Positions 27,613 through 36,795 of a stretch of 64,000 nt of DNA are shown here, piece by piece; position 1 is the stretch's first letter, and every line of letters begins with the position of its first letter. The position numbers were made by a program, and so were the translations under genes. The stretch is from Archangium violaceum (GTDB taxonomy: Bacteria > Myxococcota > Myxococcia > Myxococcales > Myxococcaceae). Below the pieces are notes generated by a model. It was not told the DNA's origin, ran no database searches, and was given only the letters and a program-made list of their open reading frames with translations. The stretch covers positions 124,001 through 188,000 of the forward strand of contig NZ_CP069396.1 in the NCBI RefSeq assembly GCF_016887565.1, in the 5' to 3' direction.

Positions 27613-27961
27613 GACGAGACTCGGCGTGGACGGGTGAATCTCGTGGCCTCCAAGTCTTTCCGAGGACGAAGCGCTGGAGCAAACGGGGAAGCGAGGACAT
27701 GGCGGCGGAGGGGTGCTTCGCCAAGGAATGGGCCGAGCCAGCATACCCGGCCCGAGCACCTCAAGCGCAGCCGGCGGCCATTGGGACATGCATCCACGCA
27801 CCAGGCGGTGAAGGAGCTATGCGAGCAGTACCGGGCCTTTGTCGTGGTGTTCCGAGAGGCAGCGGAGCGGTGGAGGCAGGAGGATTTCTCGGCTTGCTTT
27901 CCTCTCTTCTCCTTCCCACCGCGCGTCTTGCCGAGTCGTGCTGCTCAAGTTCTTTGACACC
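27572..27961 (+). mobile_element. Internally deleted RAYT derivative (MITE-like)
   Basis: About 390 bp bounded by GGTGTCAAAGAACTCG on the left and GTTCTTTGACACC on the right. The inside is transposase sequence with large deletions: the non-coding left part, pieces around KRWSK and GCFAKEW, then the C-terminal part from the ARAPQAQ region to the end. It cannot make transposase, so any movement would need the intact copy 0.8 kb downstream. It ends 25 bp before the methyltransferase start codon and so now forms its leader. Confidence 0.8.
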
Positions 27962-27985
27962 CTCTCGCAGTATACAGTCACGCGC

Positions 27986-28768
27986 ATGGGAACGACTGAC
28001 GCGCGCACGGAAGGGACCCGGCAGATGTGGGGTCTCGGGGACTACACGGGATTGGCCGGACGACTCATGCCCGCCTCACAAGCCCTGCTCGAGCGGGTGG
28101 AGCCGGTTGCGGGGCGGCGGGTGCTCGACGTGGCCGCCGGCACGGGCAACGCGGCCTGGCTCGCCGCCGAGCGGGGCGCGCGGGTGACGGCGTGCGACCT
28201 GTCGCCCCGGATGGTGCAACTCGGACGGGAGCGGACGGGGCCGCGAGTGGAATGGCTCGAGGCCAACGCCGAGGAGCTGCCCCTGCCCGATAGCGGTTTC
28301 GACGTGGCCCTCTCCGCCTTCGGAGTCATCTTCGTGCCAAGGCCGGAAGTGGCCCTGGCCCAGTTGCGCCGGGTGCTCGTGCCCGGAGGCGTGCTCGCGC
28401 TGACGGCCTGGACGAATGATGGGGTCATGGCGCGGATGAACGACGCCCTGCGCCCCTTCCTGCCGCCCTCGCCCACGGAAGGGCCAGACCCGCTCGCTTG
28501 GGGCAGGGAAGCCCAGGTGCGCTCCTGGCTGGCCGAGGGCTTCACCCGCGTCGAGGTCCAGCAGCGCACGTTGCCCTGGCACTTCGATTCACCCGCTCAG
28601 ATGACGGCGTTCCTCGAGAAGCACTCCCCCGTCCACGTGGCACTGGGACACATGGCGGGGGAGCGCGCCAGGGAGATGTTCGCGGCCCTCGAGCGCATGG
28701 CGTCGCCCGATGGCGGGCCGGTTCGGCTGGAGGCGGAGTATCTGCTCGTGAGCGCGGTGGCGGCCTGA
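27986..28768 (+). CDS. Class I SAM-dependent methyltransferase
   Basis: 260 residues. SAM-binding motif I is VLDVAAGTGNAAWLA (about residues 46-60), followed by VTACDLSPRMVQLGRE (acidic motif II), EANAEELPLPDSGFDVALSAFGVIF (motif III/IV), and LRRVLVPGGVLALTAW (post-II strand). This is a UbiE/COQ5-type small-molecule methyltransferase; the substrate cannot be predicted. The start is ATG 27986. The gene sits between two copies of the GTGTCAAAGAAC element (derivative upstream, intact copy downstream), so it is now bracketed by transposase sequences in the same direction. Confidence 0.88.
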   Translation: MGTTDARTEGTRQMWGLGDYTGLAGRLMPASQALLERVEPVAGRRVLDVAAGTGNAAWLAAERGARVTACDLSPRMVQLGRERTGPRVEWLEANAEELPLPDSGFDVALSAFGVIFVPRPEVALAQLRRVLVPGGVLALTAWTNDGVMARMNDALRPFLPPSPTEGPDPLAWGREAQVRSWLAEGFTRVEVQQRTLPWHFDSPAQMTAFLEKHSPVHVALGHMAGERAREMFAALERMASPDGGPVRLEAEYLLVSAVAA

Positions 28769-28788
28769 GCCGGTCGGGCGGGGCTTGG

Positions 28789-29871
28789 TGTCAAAGAACT
28801 CGACAAGCAGAACTGAGAGACGGAGGGGCCACGACCTGGACGGGTGAGACTCCCGGTCCCCTCGTCTTTCCAAGGACTTGAGGGCTGGCCCGCTGGGTGC
28901 ATTCGGCCTCGAGCACCGCACGCGGGGGAGGGGGATGGGTTGGCCGCTGAGAATGTTCCAGGAGGAGGGCTTCTATTTCGTCACGTCCAGGTGCTTTCAG
29001 GGACGGCTGTTGCTGAGGCCCAGCCAGGAGATGAACGAGGTGGTAGGCGGAGTGCTGGCGCGAGCCGTCCAGCAGAGCGGCGGCCAGGTGCGGCTGCACG
29101 CCTTCACCTTCGCCTCCAATCACTTCCACCTGTTGGTATGGACGAAGGGGGCGGCACTCGCCTCTTTCATGCAGTACCTGCGCGCCAACCTGTCCAGGAA
29201 GGTGGGGAGGCTGGTGGAGTGGAGTGGGAGCTTCTGGGAGAGGCGCTATTCAGCGGAGCCGGTGCTGGACGACGCGGCGTTGGTGGGACGGCTGCGTTAC
29301 GTGCTCGCCCATGGAGTGAAAGAAGGGCTGGTGGAGAGGAGTGCCGAGTGGCCAGGCCTCACATGCCTGCCGCAGCTGCTGGGACCAGCGAGGCGGCGCT
29401 TCCAGTGGTTCAACTGGACGAAGCGCTGGAGCAAGAGGAGGAGCGAGGACATGGCGGCGAGGGAGGGGCGCTTCGCCGAGCAGTGGGGAGAGCCCGTGGA
29501 ACTGGAAGTGGCACCGTTGCCGTGCTGGAAAGGACTGGGGGAGGAGGAGAGGCGGCGTGCAGTACGGGGCCTGTTGGAGGAGGTGGAGGCCGAGGCCCGA
29601 GCACGGGGCAAGCCGGTCCTGGGGGCACGGGCCGTACAGGCGCAGCATCCACATACCCGGCCTGAGCGCCTCAAGCGCAGCCCGAGGCCGTTGGGGCATG
29701 CGTCCTTGCCCCAGGCCCTGAGGGAGTTACGGGAACAGTACCGTGCTTTCGTCGCGGCGTTCCGCGAGGCGGCTGCTCGGTGGAAACGGGGAGATTTCTC
29801 GGCCCGTTTTCCTCTCTTCTCTTTCCCGCCGCGTGTCGTGCCGGGCCTCGTCGCGCGCATTCTTTGACACC
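28789..29871 (+). mobile_element. Intact RAYT-type element with inverted GGTGTCAAAGAA ends
   Basis: 1083 bp. The left end reads GGTGTCAAAGAACTCG and the right end ATTCTTTGACACC, giving a 12-bp perfect inverted repeat (GGTGTCAAAGAA). Only the transposase gene lies inside. Related ends occur at 10247, 27502-27612, 27949, 36486-36600 and 52564 in this window. Most are next to transposase fragments, supporting these as the true element borders. Confidence 0.8.
28935..29867 (+). CDS. REP-associated tyrosine transposase (RAYT, IS200-like)
   Basis: 310 residues. The N-terminal Y1-transposase fold shows FYFVTSRCFQGR, the metal-binding HUH motif in ASNHFHLLVW, and the conserved block GSFWERRYSAEPVLDD-LRYVLAHGVKEGLV that aligns with G-W-RY and Y-NPV of RAYTs. 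The catalytic Tyr usually sits about 12 residues before the G-FWERRY block; there I see a Leu (ANLSRKV), with a Tyr a few residues earlier (MQYLRAN), so activity needs checking. The extra C-terminal ~170 residues (ELEVAPLPCW, RPERLKRSPRPLGHAS) are typical of a myxobacterial subgroup. ATG 28935 follows a GGGGGAGGGG purine run. At least five fragments of this gene are scattered in the window. Confidence 0.88.
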   Translation: MGWPLRMFQEEGFYFVTSRCFQGRLLLRPSQEMNEVVGGVLARAVQQSGGQVRLHAFTFASNHFHLLVWTKGAALASFMQYLRANLSRKVGRLVEWSGSFWERRYSAEPVLDDAALVGRLRYVLAHGVKEGLVERSAEWPGLTCLPQLLGPARRRFQWFNWTKRWSKRRSEDMAAREGRFAEQWGEPVELEVAPLPCWKGLGEEERRRAVRGLLEEVEAEARARGKPVLGARAVQAQHPHTRPERLKRSPRPLGHASLPQALRELREQYRAFVAAFREAAARWKRGDFSARFPLFSFPPRVVPGLVARIL

Positions 29872-29943
29872 TGACCCGGGGCAGTGGACACCCGGCCCTC
29901 GGGGCGCTTCCCGCCTGTGGCTCCGCGAGGCAAGCTGAGGACC

Positions 29944-31032
29944 GTGTCGCGGCGCTCCCGGCTGGGCCTCACACTCCTGCTCTCGGTGCTCCTGCACGCA
30001 GCGCTCTTCTTCGCGCTGTCGCGGGTGCCGTCCGTCTATGCGCCAAGGCATGTGGCGCGACAGGCCGTGGAACTGGAGGTGCGCTATCCACCCGAGAAGC
30101 CCAGGACCCCTCCCGCCCCCGCGGTGCGGCCGCCCGAACGGACGAGCGCTCCACCGGCGCGCCGCGCGGAGCGACCTGCGCGACCAGGAGCGGAGGAACC
30201 GAAGTCCCAGGCGTCCACCCTGCGACCCAGGACGGAGGCGTCGAAATCCGAGGCCTCGGCTGAGTCTCCGGCTGCGGAGTCCCTGAAGGATGACGTGCCG
30301 CGGGCGACGCCGGAGCGGCTGGTGCTGGTGCCGGAGGGCATGCTCGGGGAGGGCATGTCGCTGACGGGGGAGCCTCCTTCCACCGGGCGGACCCTGCGCG
30401 ACGTGCCCGGCTCCGAGCCTGATCCGAAGGCCATCGCGGCGCGGGAGGCGGAGGAGGCGCGCGTGCGCGTGGATGGGTGGGCCCAGGACTCGCTGGCGTC
30501 GGCGCGAGCGACGAGCGGGGCTCCCCATCCGTATTTCGCGCAGTTGCAGAAGGACTTCTCGAAGAAGCTGGTGAACCCGCCGTCGCCGGACCTGAAGGTG
30601 CTGGCGTCAGGGATGACGCGCGAGCAGGTGGAGGCCATCCAGCGCTTCGGCAAGACGGGCAGTCCCTATGCTCCCAAGGAGCGCGACCACCGCCTGGAGC
30701 AGGGCAACCGCTTCCAGGCGGCGGTGGAGGCCGGCCGCGCGGCGAACATGTTCATGGTGGATGTCACCAAGCCCATCCTCGCGCTCGCCGCCATCATCGA
30801 GGTCCGGCAGGCCCGCGACGGGAAGCTCCTGGACCTGGAGGTGATTGTGGGCTCGGGAGACCCGACCTTCGACGCGTGGGCAATGTCCCAACTGCGAGAC
30901 GCCCTCGCCCGGGCGGAGTCGCCCGAGGGCGAAGGCGTGGGCATCCGTGACGACGGGATGCGCACCCGCTGGCGTCTCGAGGAGTACCTGGGCAACCCCC
31001 GGGTGCAGATCCACCTGATTGGTGTGTACTGA
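29944..31032 (+). CDS. TonB-like protein with N-terminal anchor
   Basis: 362 residues from GTG 29944; GTG 29884 in frame would add 20 residues. A single transmembrane helix (LGLTLLLSVLLHAALFFAL) follows a short basic start, then a Pro/Ala/Glu/Arg-rich region (~50-130) like the periplasm-spanning part of TonB, and a C-terminal domain (~270-362) with ILALAAIIEVRQARDGKLLDLEVIVGSGDPTFDAWAMSQLRDAL, which matches TonB C-terminal domains. Such proteins transduce proton-motive force to outer-membrane machines; no ExbB/ExbD or receptor gene adjoins, so the partner is unknown. The transposable element ends 73 bp before this start and may have replaced the native promoter. Confidence 0.78.
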   Translation: MSRRSRLGLTLLLSVLLHAALFFALSRVPSVYAPRHVARQAVELEVRYPPEKPRTPPAPAVRPPERTSAPPARRAERPARPGAEEPKSQASTLRPRTEASKSEASAESPAAESLKDDVPRATPERLVLVPEGMLGEGMSLTGEPPSTGRTLRDVPGSEPDPKAIAAREAEEARVRVDGWAQDSLASARATSGAPHPYFAQLQKDFSKKLVNPPSPDLKVLASGMTREQVEAIQRFGKTGSPYAPKERDHRLEQGNRFQAAVEAGRAANMFMVDVTKPILALAAIIEVRQARDGKLLDLEVIVGSGDPTFDAWAMSQLRDALARAESPEGEGVGIRDDGMRTRWRLEEYLGNPRVQIHLIGVY

Positions 31033-31234
31033 CGCTGGGGCTGTCGCAGCGCGTGTCGCGTTTGGTCCATCACCCGCTACCCCAAGGGGCGCGGTTGCAT
31101 GAGGCCATTCAGCCCGACACCCGCCTCCGGCCTCCATCAGCTCCGATGTGTTACAAGCTGGAGAGCCTTTCGACCGCCGCCGCGGTGCTCGCGACCCCGC
31201 TTCGCGGTCACCCTGCTGGCTGGAGCCGACCCAT

Positions 31235-31687
31235 ATGACTCGCCCGACCTTTCGCCCCTCGACGCCCGCGGACTCGGCCCGTTTGCTGGAGATCTGGGAG
31301 GCGGCTGTGCGCGCCACCCACCACTTCCTGGCCGAGGCCGACGTCGATGACCTGCTGCCGCGGGTCCGGGCCTACGTGTCCGTCGCGCCGTTCGAGCTGG
31401 CCGTGGACGGGCAGGGGACCGTGCATGCCTTTCTCGGCATGACGGGGAGCAAGATCGACAGCCTGTTCGTGCATCCGGACGCTCACGGCCGGGGACTCGG
31501 GCGGTCGCTGGTCGAGCGTGCCGCGGCCCTGCATCCGGTGGTGACGGTGGACGTCAACGAGCAGAACCCCGGTGCGCGGGCCTTCTACGCCCGTCTCGGC
31601 TTCGAGGTCATCGGCCGCTCGGAGACGGACGACGCCGGCCGCCCGTTCCCCCTCCTGCATCTGCGCCGCTTCGGTTCCGACGCCTGA
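31235..31687 (+). CDS. yjaB: GNAT acetyltransferase, YjaB-like
   Basis: 150 residues. The pattern follows E. coli YjaB closely: RPSTPADSARLLEIWEAAVRATHHFL at the start, DSLFVHPDAHGRGLGRSLVERA (acetyl-CoA loop Q/R-x-x-G-x-G/A), VTVDVNEQNPGARAFYARLGFEVIGRSETDD and PFPLLHLRR at the end. GNAT enzymes of this group acetylate an unknown amine. ATG 31235 is chosen from the YjaB alignment. Monocistronic, convergent with zigA. Confidence 0.9.
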   Translation: MTRPTFRPSTPADSARLLEIWEAAVRATHHFLAEADVDDLLPRVRAYVSVAPFELAVDGQGTVHAFLGMTGSKIDSLFVHPDAHGRGLGRSLVERAAALHPVVTVDVNEQNPGARAFYARLGFEVIGRSETDDAGRPFPLLHLRRFGSDA

Positions 31688-31703
31688 CCGTCGGCCAGTG
31701 ACC

Positions 31704-31731
31704 GCCCCGGAAACCACGAGGATTCTGGGGC
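31704..31731. terminator. Hairpin between convergent yjaB and zigA genes
   Basis: GCCCCGGAA and TTCTGGGGC form a 9-bp stem (one G-T pair) with a 10-nt loop in the 80-bp gap between the two converging genes. Probably works in both directions. Confidence 0.5.
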
Positions 31732-31767
31732 TTGGAGCGTCACCAGGTGAGGAGGATGTAGAGCGGC

Positions 31768-32999
<1,232 letters not shown>

Positions 33000-33003
<4 letters not shown>

Positions 33004-33110
33004 GGCGTGCCCTCCCCCCGCGCGGCGCGCTCGTTCTTCGTCGTCGTGTCCCGGTGTCCGGTCCCCGAGGGGGACTCCGAGTGGATGAGGGGTCGATCAA
33101 CCTTGGGCAT
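33000..33110 (-). CDS. Short bL33-like ORF (degenerate alternative ribosomal protein) coupled to zigA
   Basis: 36 codons, preceded by a strong AAGGAG site six bases before the ATG. The sequence [20 protein letters not shown] followed by DTTTKN aligns with the start of bacterial bL33 (KIKLVSSAGTGHFYTTTKN in E. coli). It lacks the C-terminal ~20 residues and ends in a GTGA overlap with zigA. Zur-regulated zinc-free ribosomal protein copies, bL33 included, often neighbour COG0523 genes. It may be a decayed rpmG paralogue kept as a translational leader; a true functional short bL33 is unlikely. Confidence 0.6.
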
Positions 33111-33142
33111 GGTGGCGCTCCTTGTAGCGCTGTGCCCCTGTT

Positions 33143-33161
33143 GATGCAACTGTGTTGCATC
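33143..33161 (-). promoter_or_regulatory. Zur-like operator and promoter of the bL33-zigA unit
   Basis: Perfect dyad GATGCAAC-TGT-GTTGCATC, 32 bp upstream of the bL33-like start. On the minus strand its right half supplies TTGCAT, followed after 17 nt by TACAAG, a fair -35/-10 pair, so a bound repressor would block transcription. Zur is inferred from the target genes, not from a known consensus for this organism. Confidence 0.6.
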
Positions 33162-33169
33162 TGAATGCC

Positions 33170-33260
33170 CAAAGCCAACGGAGAGGGGCTGTGTGGAGGG
33201 AGGTGGGCAGTGCAGAGGGGTGGAGAGGCCGTGCTGCCCGCTGTCCACGAGTCGCGTAAT
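33170..33260 (-). repeat. Dispersed repeat family R1, copy 2
   Basis: Minus-strand blocks CAGCACGGCCT, CCCCTCTGCACTGCCC and ACACAGCCCCTCTCCGT match copy 1 at 12780-12920 in the same order. The rest of the gap to 33433 holds nothing recognisable. Confidence 0.5.
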
Positions 33261-33433
33261 CCCGGAGGTGCTGGGGCAGCTCAGCCCAGCCGCCCATCAG
33301 CTTGCGGCCATGTGTCTGGTAGATGGGCTGGCCCGGTTGGGAGCCCATCTGCCTCCCACCTCGGGCCGGTTGCGGTGCTGACCCGCGGGGGGTGCGCATT
33401 GACAACGGGTGATGGCGCTCTTAGACAGCGCAC

Positions 33434-34699
33434 ATGAAGCTGCTGTCCTGGTGGTTCCGCATTCCGTTCTGGCAGCGCGTGCTGGGCGGTTTCGTGCTCG
33501 GCGCGCTGGCCGGCTGGGGAATGGGTGAAGCGGCGGGGCCCTGGTTGCAGCCGCTGGGCACGCTGTACGTCAACCTCATCCGGATGATCGCCACGCCGCT
33601 GGTGTTCTTCGCGGTCATCCATGCGGTGTCGGCGCTGCACGGGCAGAAGAGCGTGGCGGCGCTGGGCGGCAAGACGTTCCTGTGGTTCGCCGTGACCGCG
33701 GCACTGGCGGTGGGCGTGGGTCTGGGCACCGCCGCCTTGCTTCGCCCGGGGCTCGGCGTGGGCACGCTGCTGATGGCCGAGGGCTACAAGCCGCGCGAGG
33801 TACCGGGGCCGGTGCAGGTGCTGCTGGGCGTGGTACCGACCAATCCCTTCGCCGCCTTGGCGGAGGGGAAGATCCTCCAGGTCATCTTCTTCGCCGGACT
33901 GCTGGGCTTCGCGCTGGTCAAGCTGGGCGAGAAGACGGCGAGGCTGCGCGCGCTGGTGGGCGAGGCCAGCGAGGCGATGATCCAGGTCACCCGCTTCGTG
34001 CTGGAGCTGACCCCGCTCGGGACCTTCGGGCTCATCGCCGCCCTGGTGGGCACCTACGGCTTCGAGCGACTGCTGCCGCTGGGCCGGTTCGTGCTCGCGT
34101 TGTACGTGGCCTGCGCGCTGCACATCGTGTTCGTCTATGGAGGCCTGCTGCTGGCGCACGGGCTCAATCCGCTGCGCTTCTTCCGGGGCGCGGCGCCCGG
34201 GATGCAGGTGGCCTTCGTCAGCTCGTCCAGCTTCGCGTCCATGCCCGTGGCCCTGCGCAGCGTCACGCACAACCTCGGGGTGAACCGCGACTACGCGGCC
34301 TTCGCGGTGCCGCTGGGCGCCAGCATCAAGATGGACGGCTGCGGCGCCATCTACCCGGCCCTCGCCTCCCTCTTCGTCGCGCAGTACTTCGGCCTGGAGT
34401 TGTCGGCGTCGCAGTACTTCATCATCCTGCTGGCCTCGGTGCTCGGCAGCTTCGGCACCGCGGGCGTGCCGGGGACGGCGGTGGTGATGGCCACGGTGGT
34501 GCTCAGCTCCGCCGGGCTGCCCCTGGAGGGGCTGGGCTACCTGCTCGCCATCGATCGCATCCTGGACATGATGCGCACGTTGACCAACGTCACCGGCCAG
34601 ATGCTGGTGCCGGTCCTGGTGGCCAGGGAGGAAGGATTGCTCGACGTGGCCGTGTACGACCGGGCCTCCAGCAACGTCGGGGTGGAGGAGTCGTCCTAG
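33434..34699 (+). CDS. Dicarboxylate/amino acid:cation symporter (DAACS family)
   Basis: 421 residues, about eight transmembrane helices plus two re-entrant loops. Family landmarks: LYVNLIRMIATPLVFFAVIHAVS near the start, the serine-rich hairpin SSSSFASMPVAL, DGCGAIYPALASLFVAQ (NMDGT-like site), GTAGVPGTAVVMATVVLSSAGLP (second hairpin) and DRILDMMRTLTNVTG, where D and N bind substrate and cation. GltP/DctA-type uptake of glutamate, aspartate or C4-dicarboxylates; the exact substrate is not predictable. Inner membrane. Its stop overlaps that of the convergent MpaB-type gene (shared CTAG). Confidence 0.93.
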   Translation: MKLLSWWFRIPFWQRVLGGFVLGALAGWGMGEAAGPWLQPLGTLYVNLIRMIATPLVFFAVIHAVSALHGQKSVAALGGKTFLWFAVTAALAVGVGLGTAALLRPGLGVGTLLMAEGYKPREVPGPVQVLLGVVPTNPFAALAEGKILQVIFFAGLLGFALVKLGEKTARLRALVGEASEAMIQVTRFVLELTPLGTFGLIAALVGTYGFERLLPLGRFVLALYVACALHIVFVYGGLLLAHGLNPLRFFRGAAPGMQVAFVSSSSFASMPVALRSVTHNLGVNRDYAAFAVPLGASIKMDGCGAIYPALASLFVAQYFGLELSASQYFIILLASVLGSFGTAGVPGTAVVMATVVLSSAGLPLEGLGYLLAIDRILDMMRTLTNVTGQMLVPVLVAREEGLLDVAVYDRASSNVGVEESS

Positions 34700-35628
34700 C
34701 CCAGGCTTCTCTGCATCGACGGCGATCGCCAGGCGAAGTCGCCTGGCAGACCGTGACGCAGCGCCGCCTGCCAGGCTGGAGAGTTGCGGTCGCGCCAGTG
34801 GTCAGCGAGCCGGCCGGCGGAGGTCAGCGCCAGACGGTCGAGCGCGGTCAGGTCCCATTCCGCACCGAGCTCCAGCTTCTTCCGGACCACCGGCGGGAGG
34901 ATCGCGACCGCGCCGCGGGCCATCGCGCGGTGCAAGAAGCGCGGCAAGGAAGGCGCCGAACGGCCCGATTCGATGATGTTCAGAAACTCGAGGTTGATCG
35001 GGTGCGGCTCGAAACCTGGCTGCAGCTCTTCCATCATCGCGACGAACTCGGCTTCCGACCCGACACAGTGCGTGACGCCGTAGAGCTCGCCGACCGGCTT
35101 TCCTTCCCTGAAAAAGCGCACCTGATCATCCGGCGAGAGCGGACGAACGAACGTGTGGTAGGCCTTGAAGAAGCCGAAGAGGGCAGTCGCGAAGACCCAA
35201 TTGAGCAGCACCGGGTCGAGCGCACGGTACGACTGACCGTTGGGCGTCTCACCCGACACGCGCGCGTGCATCTTCGTGACGCCGGAGATCACCTTGCGCG
35301 CCACCGAGGCGGGGCCATACACGCCAACCATCGCCGCGAGCCCAGTACGTCGCGAGCGTCCAATCGGGTCCACCTTGTAGACCGAATGGTCCCATACCCC
35401 GCTGCGGATCCGCGGGTCGGCGAACTCGAGCAGAACGGCGGCCACTCCGCCGATGCCCATGACGATCGGGTTGCGGTAGACCCGCCACTGCACCGAGTCC
35501 GGCGGGACCAACGAAGGCTCTCCGGCGGGGGACAGATAGTCGATCTTCCACTCGCGCGCGGCCGCCCCCTTCGCCGCCTGCGCCGGCGCTGCTTCGCGCT
35601 CCGCCGGTACCGGATTTCGTAAAGCCAT
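34696..35628 (-). CDS. Oxygenase MpaB family protein (DUF2236)
   Basis: 310 residues from the ATG at 35626-35628 (AGGGG site seven bases before). It has SVQWRVYRNPIVMGIGGVAAVLLEFADPRI, GVWDHS, and GVYGPASVARKVISGVTKMHARVSG, the DUF2236 signature in which the H-x-R-V region binds heme in MpaB/latex-clearing-protein relatives, followed by ALDPVLLNWVFATALFGFFKAYHTFV. The protein probably uses heme for an oxidative reaction; the substrate is unknown. It is divergent from a TetR gene across a perfect 13-bp dyad located 12 bp before its start, so TetR control is likely. Confidence 0.85.
   Translation of the reverse strand: MALRNPVPAEREAAPAQAAKGAAAREWKIDYLSPAGEPSLVPPDSVQWRVYRNPIVMGIGGVAAVLLEFADPRIRSGVWDHSVYKVDPIGRSRRTGLAAMVGVYGPASVARKVISGVTKMHARVSGETPNGQSYRALDPVLLNWVFATALFGFFKAYHTFVRPLSPDDQVRFFREGKPVGELYGVTHCVGSEAEFVAMMEELQPGFEPHPINLEFLNIIESGRSAPSLPRFLHRAMARGAVAILPPVVRKKLELGAEWDLTALDRLALTSAGRLADHWRDRNSPAWQAALRHGLPGDFAWRSPSMQRSLG
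34728..34747. terminator. Hairpin after the symporter gene, inside the end of the MpaB-type gene
   Basis: Near-perfect palindrome GCCAGGCGA-AG-TCGCCTGGC, 29 bp after the symporter stop. It lies within the last codons of the converging gene. Confidence 0.45.
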
Positions 35629-35640
35629 ATCGTTGCCCCT

Positions 35641-35671
35641 ATCAGTTGATATATTCCGTATATCAACTGAT
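35641..35671. promoter_or_regulatory. TetR-type operator between the MpaB-like and TetR genes
   Basis: Perfect inverted repeat ATCAGTTGATATA-TTCCG-TATATCAACTGAT (13-5-13), ending 12 bp before the MpaB-like start codon and 126 bp before the TetR start. It is AT-rich in a GC-rich region and lies where an operator would control the MpaB-like gene. Confidence 0.75.
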
Positions 35672-35797
35672 AGGAGCCGCCGCAACAGCCTGAGCGCCTG
35701 TTGCGGTCGTGAGGACGTTCCGCCTCCTCGCCCGAGGAGAAACCCGCCAGGAGTGTGCGCTACCGAAACAGGCTCCTCCCTGCCTATATGGCTGACC

Positions 35798-36463
35798 ATG
35801 AGCCTCGAGACCAAAAGCCGCCTGACGCCGACGGAGATGACCAGGGCCCGGATCCTCGAGGCGGGCATGCGCTGTTTTGCTCGTGAGGGCTTCGCGGGCG
35901 CTACCACCCGGATGATCGCCGCCGAGGCGGGGGTCACGCTCCCGGTGATCGCCTACCACTTCGGCAACAAGGAGGGGCTGCACCGCGCTTGCGCGCAGGC
36001 GATCGTTGAACAGTACAGTCGCCGGCTGTTGCCGCTGGTGAGCGCCGCTCGCGAGGCAGCGAACAAGGGTTCGCTCTCGGCCACGGAAGCGCGGGACTGG
36101 CTCGACCGTATCCTCGACGCGCTCGTCAAGGCGATCACCGCCGATGCGGAGCAACGGCTCACCACCGATTTCGTGCTGCGCGAGATGAGCGAGCAGGGCC
36201 CGGGCTATGCGTTGCTGTTCGAGGGGCTGTGGAGCCCCGGCATCGGCCTCGTCGCCGACCTGCTGGCCATCGCTCGCCAGCGCCGCCCCGGGAGGGAGGA
36301 GGAGCGCGCGGGCGCGGTGATGCTGATCACCTCGCTCTCCGCCTTCACGACGATAGAGCCCGTGTCGCTGGCTTTCCTCGGGTGGGAGCGGCTCGACGGG
36401 ACCCGCCGCGATACCGTGACGGCCCTCGCGAAGCGCCTGCTCGACGGTCTCATCGGGTGCTGA
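35798..36463 (+). CDS. TetR-family transcriptional regulator
   Basis: 221 residues. The N-terminal helix-turn-helix reads TRARILEAGMRCFAREGFAGATTRMIAAEAGVTLPVIAYHFGNKEGLHRAC, a standard TetR domain. The C-terminal part, with LTTDFVLREMSEQGPGYALLFEG, resembles the CerR/DUF1956 group. It most likely represses the divergent MpaB-like gene through the dyad at 35641-35671. ATG 35798 gives a normal N terminus; an ATG at 35788 is out of frame. Confidence 0.9.
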   Translation: MSLETKSRLTPTEMTRARILEAGMRCFAREGFAGATTRMIAAEAGVTLPVIAYHFGNKEGLHRACAQAIVEQYSRRLLPLVSAAREAANKGSLSATEARDWLDRILDALVKAITADAEQRLTTDFVLREMSEQGPGYALLFEGLWSPGIGLVADLLAIARQRRPGREEERAGAVMLITSLSAFTTIEPVSLAFLGWERLDGTRRDTVTALAKRLLDGLIGC

Positions 36464-36479
36464 CGCCTCCGGTCGCCCC

Positions 36480-36612
36480 GGAGAAGGTGTCAAAGAACTC
36501 GTTCCGACACCTCGCCGGGGCCCAGGGAGCCGTTCGAGTCCTTTGACACCTTCTCGGGGCCCAGGGAGCCGTTCGAGTCCTTTGACACCTTCTCGGTGGA
36601 CACCTTCTCGGA
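36480..36612. repeat. Array of solitary RAYT element ends
   Basis: A left end (GAAGGTGTCAAAGAACTCG at about 36482) faces two right-type ends (CGAGTCCTTTGACACCTTCTC at about 36534 and 36573) carried by a 39-bp tandem repeat beginning GGGGCCCAGGGAGCCG, plus a partial GGACACCTTCTCGG. No transposase sequence is present. The rest of the gap to 36795 shows nothing clear. Confidence 0.8.
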
Positions 36613-36795
36613 TTACCGAGCTTCGATTTCCAAGAATCCAATCCCCATATCAATCCGCAATATTATGACTGCGTTGAATTGAGTGGACAGCTCACCCCCT
36701 CTGCCATCAGGGAAGCAGTGCGTGGTTCAAGAGTGGTCGACCATGCGAGTCCGGGTCCGCACGCAGCGGCCTGGCCATGAAGAGGGGGAAAACCC

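Noticed and set aside
27949-27985. TTGACA in the transposon end as a -35 box for the methyltransferase
   Set aside because: The only -10-like sequence (TATACA) is 11 bp away, too close; no TATAAT-like sequence at 16-18 bp.
28878-28934. Upstream start for the transposase
   Set aside because: The extra residues are not RAYT-like, whereas ATG 28935 directly follows a purine-rich ribosome site and begins the conserved fold.
36517-36595. Possible CRISPR-like array
   Set aside because: Only two 39-bp direct repeats with no spacers; they carry transposon ends.
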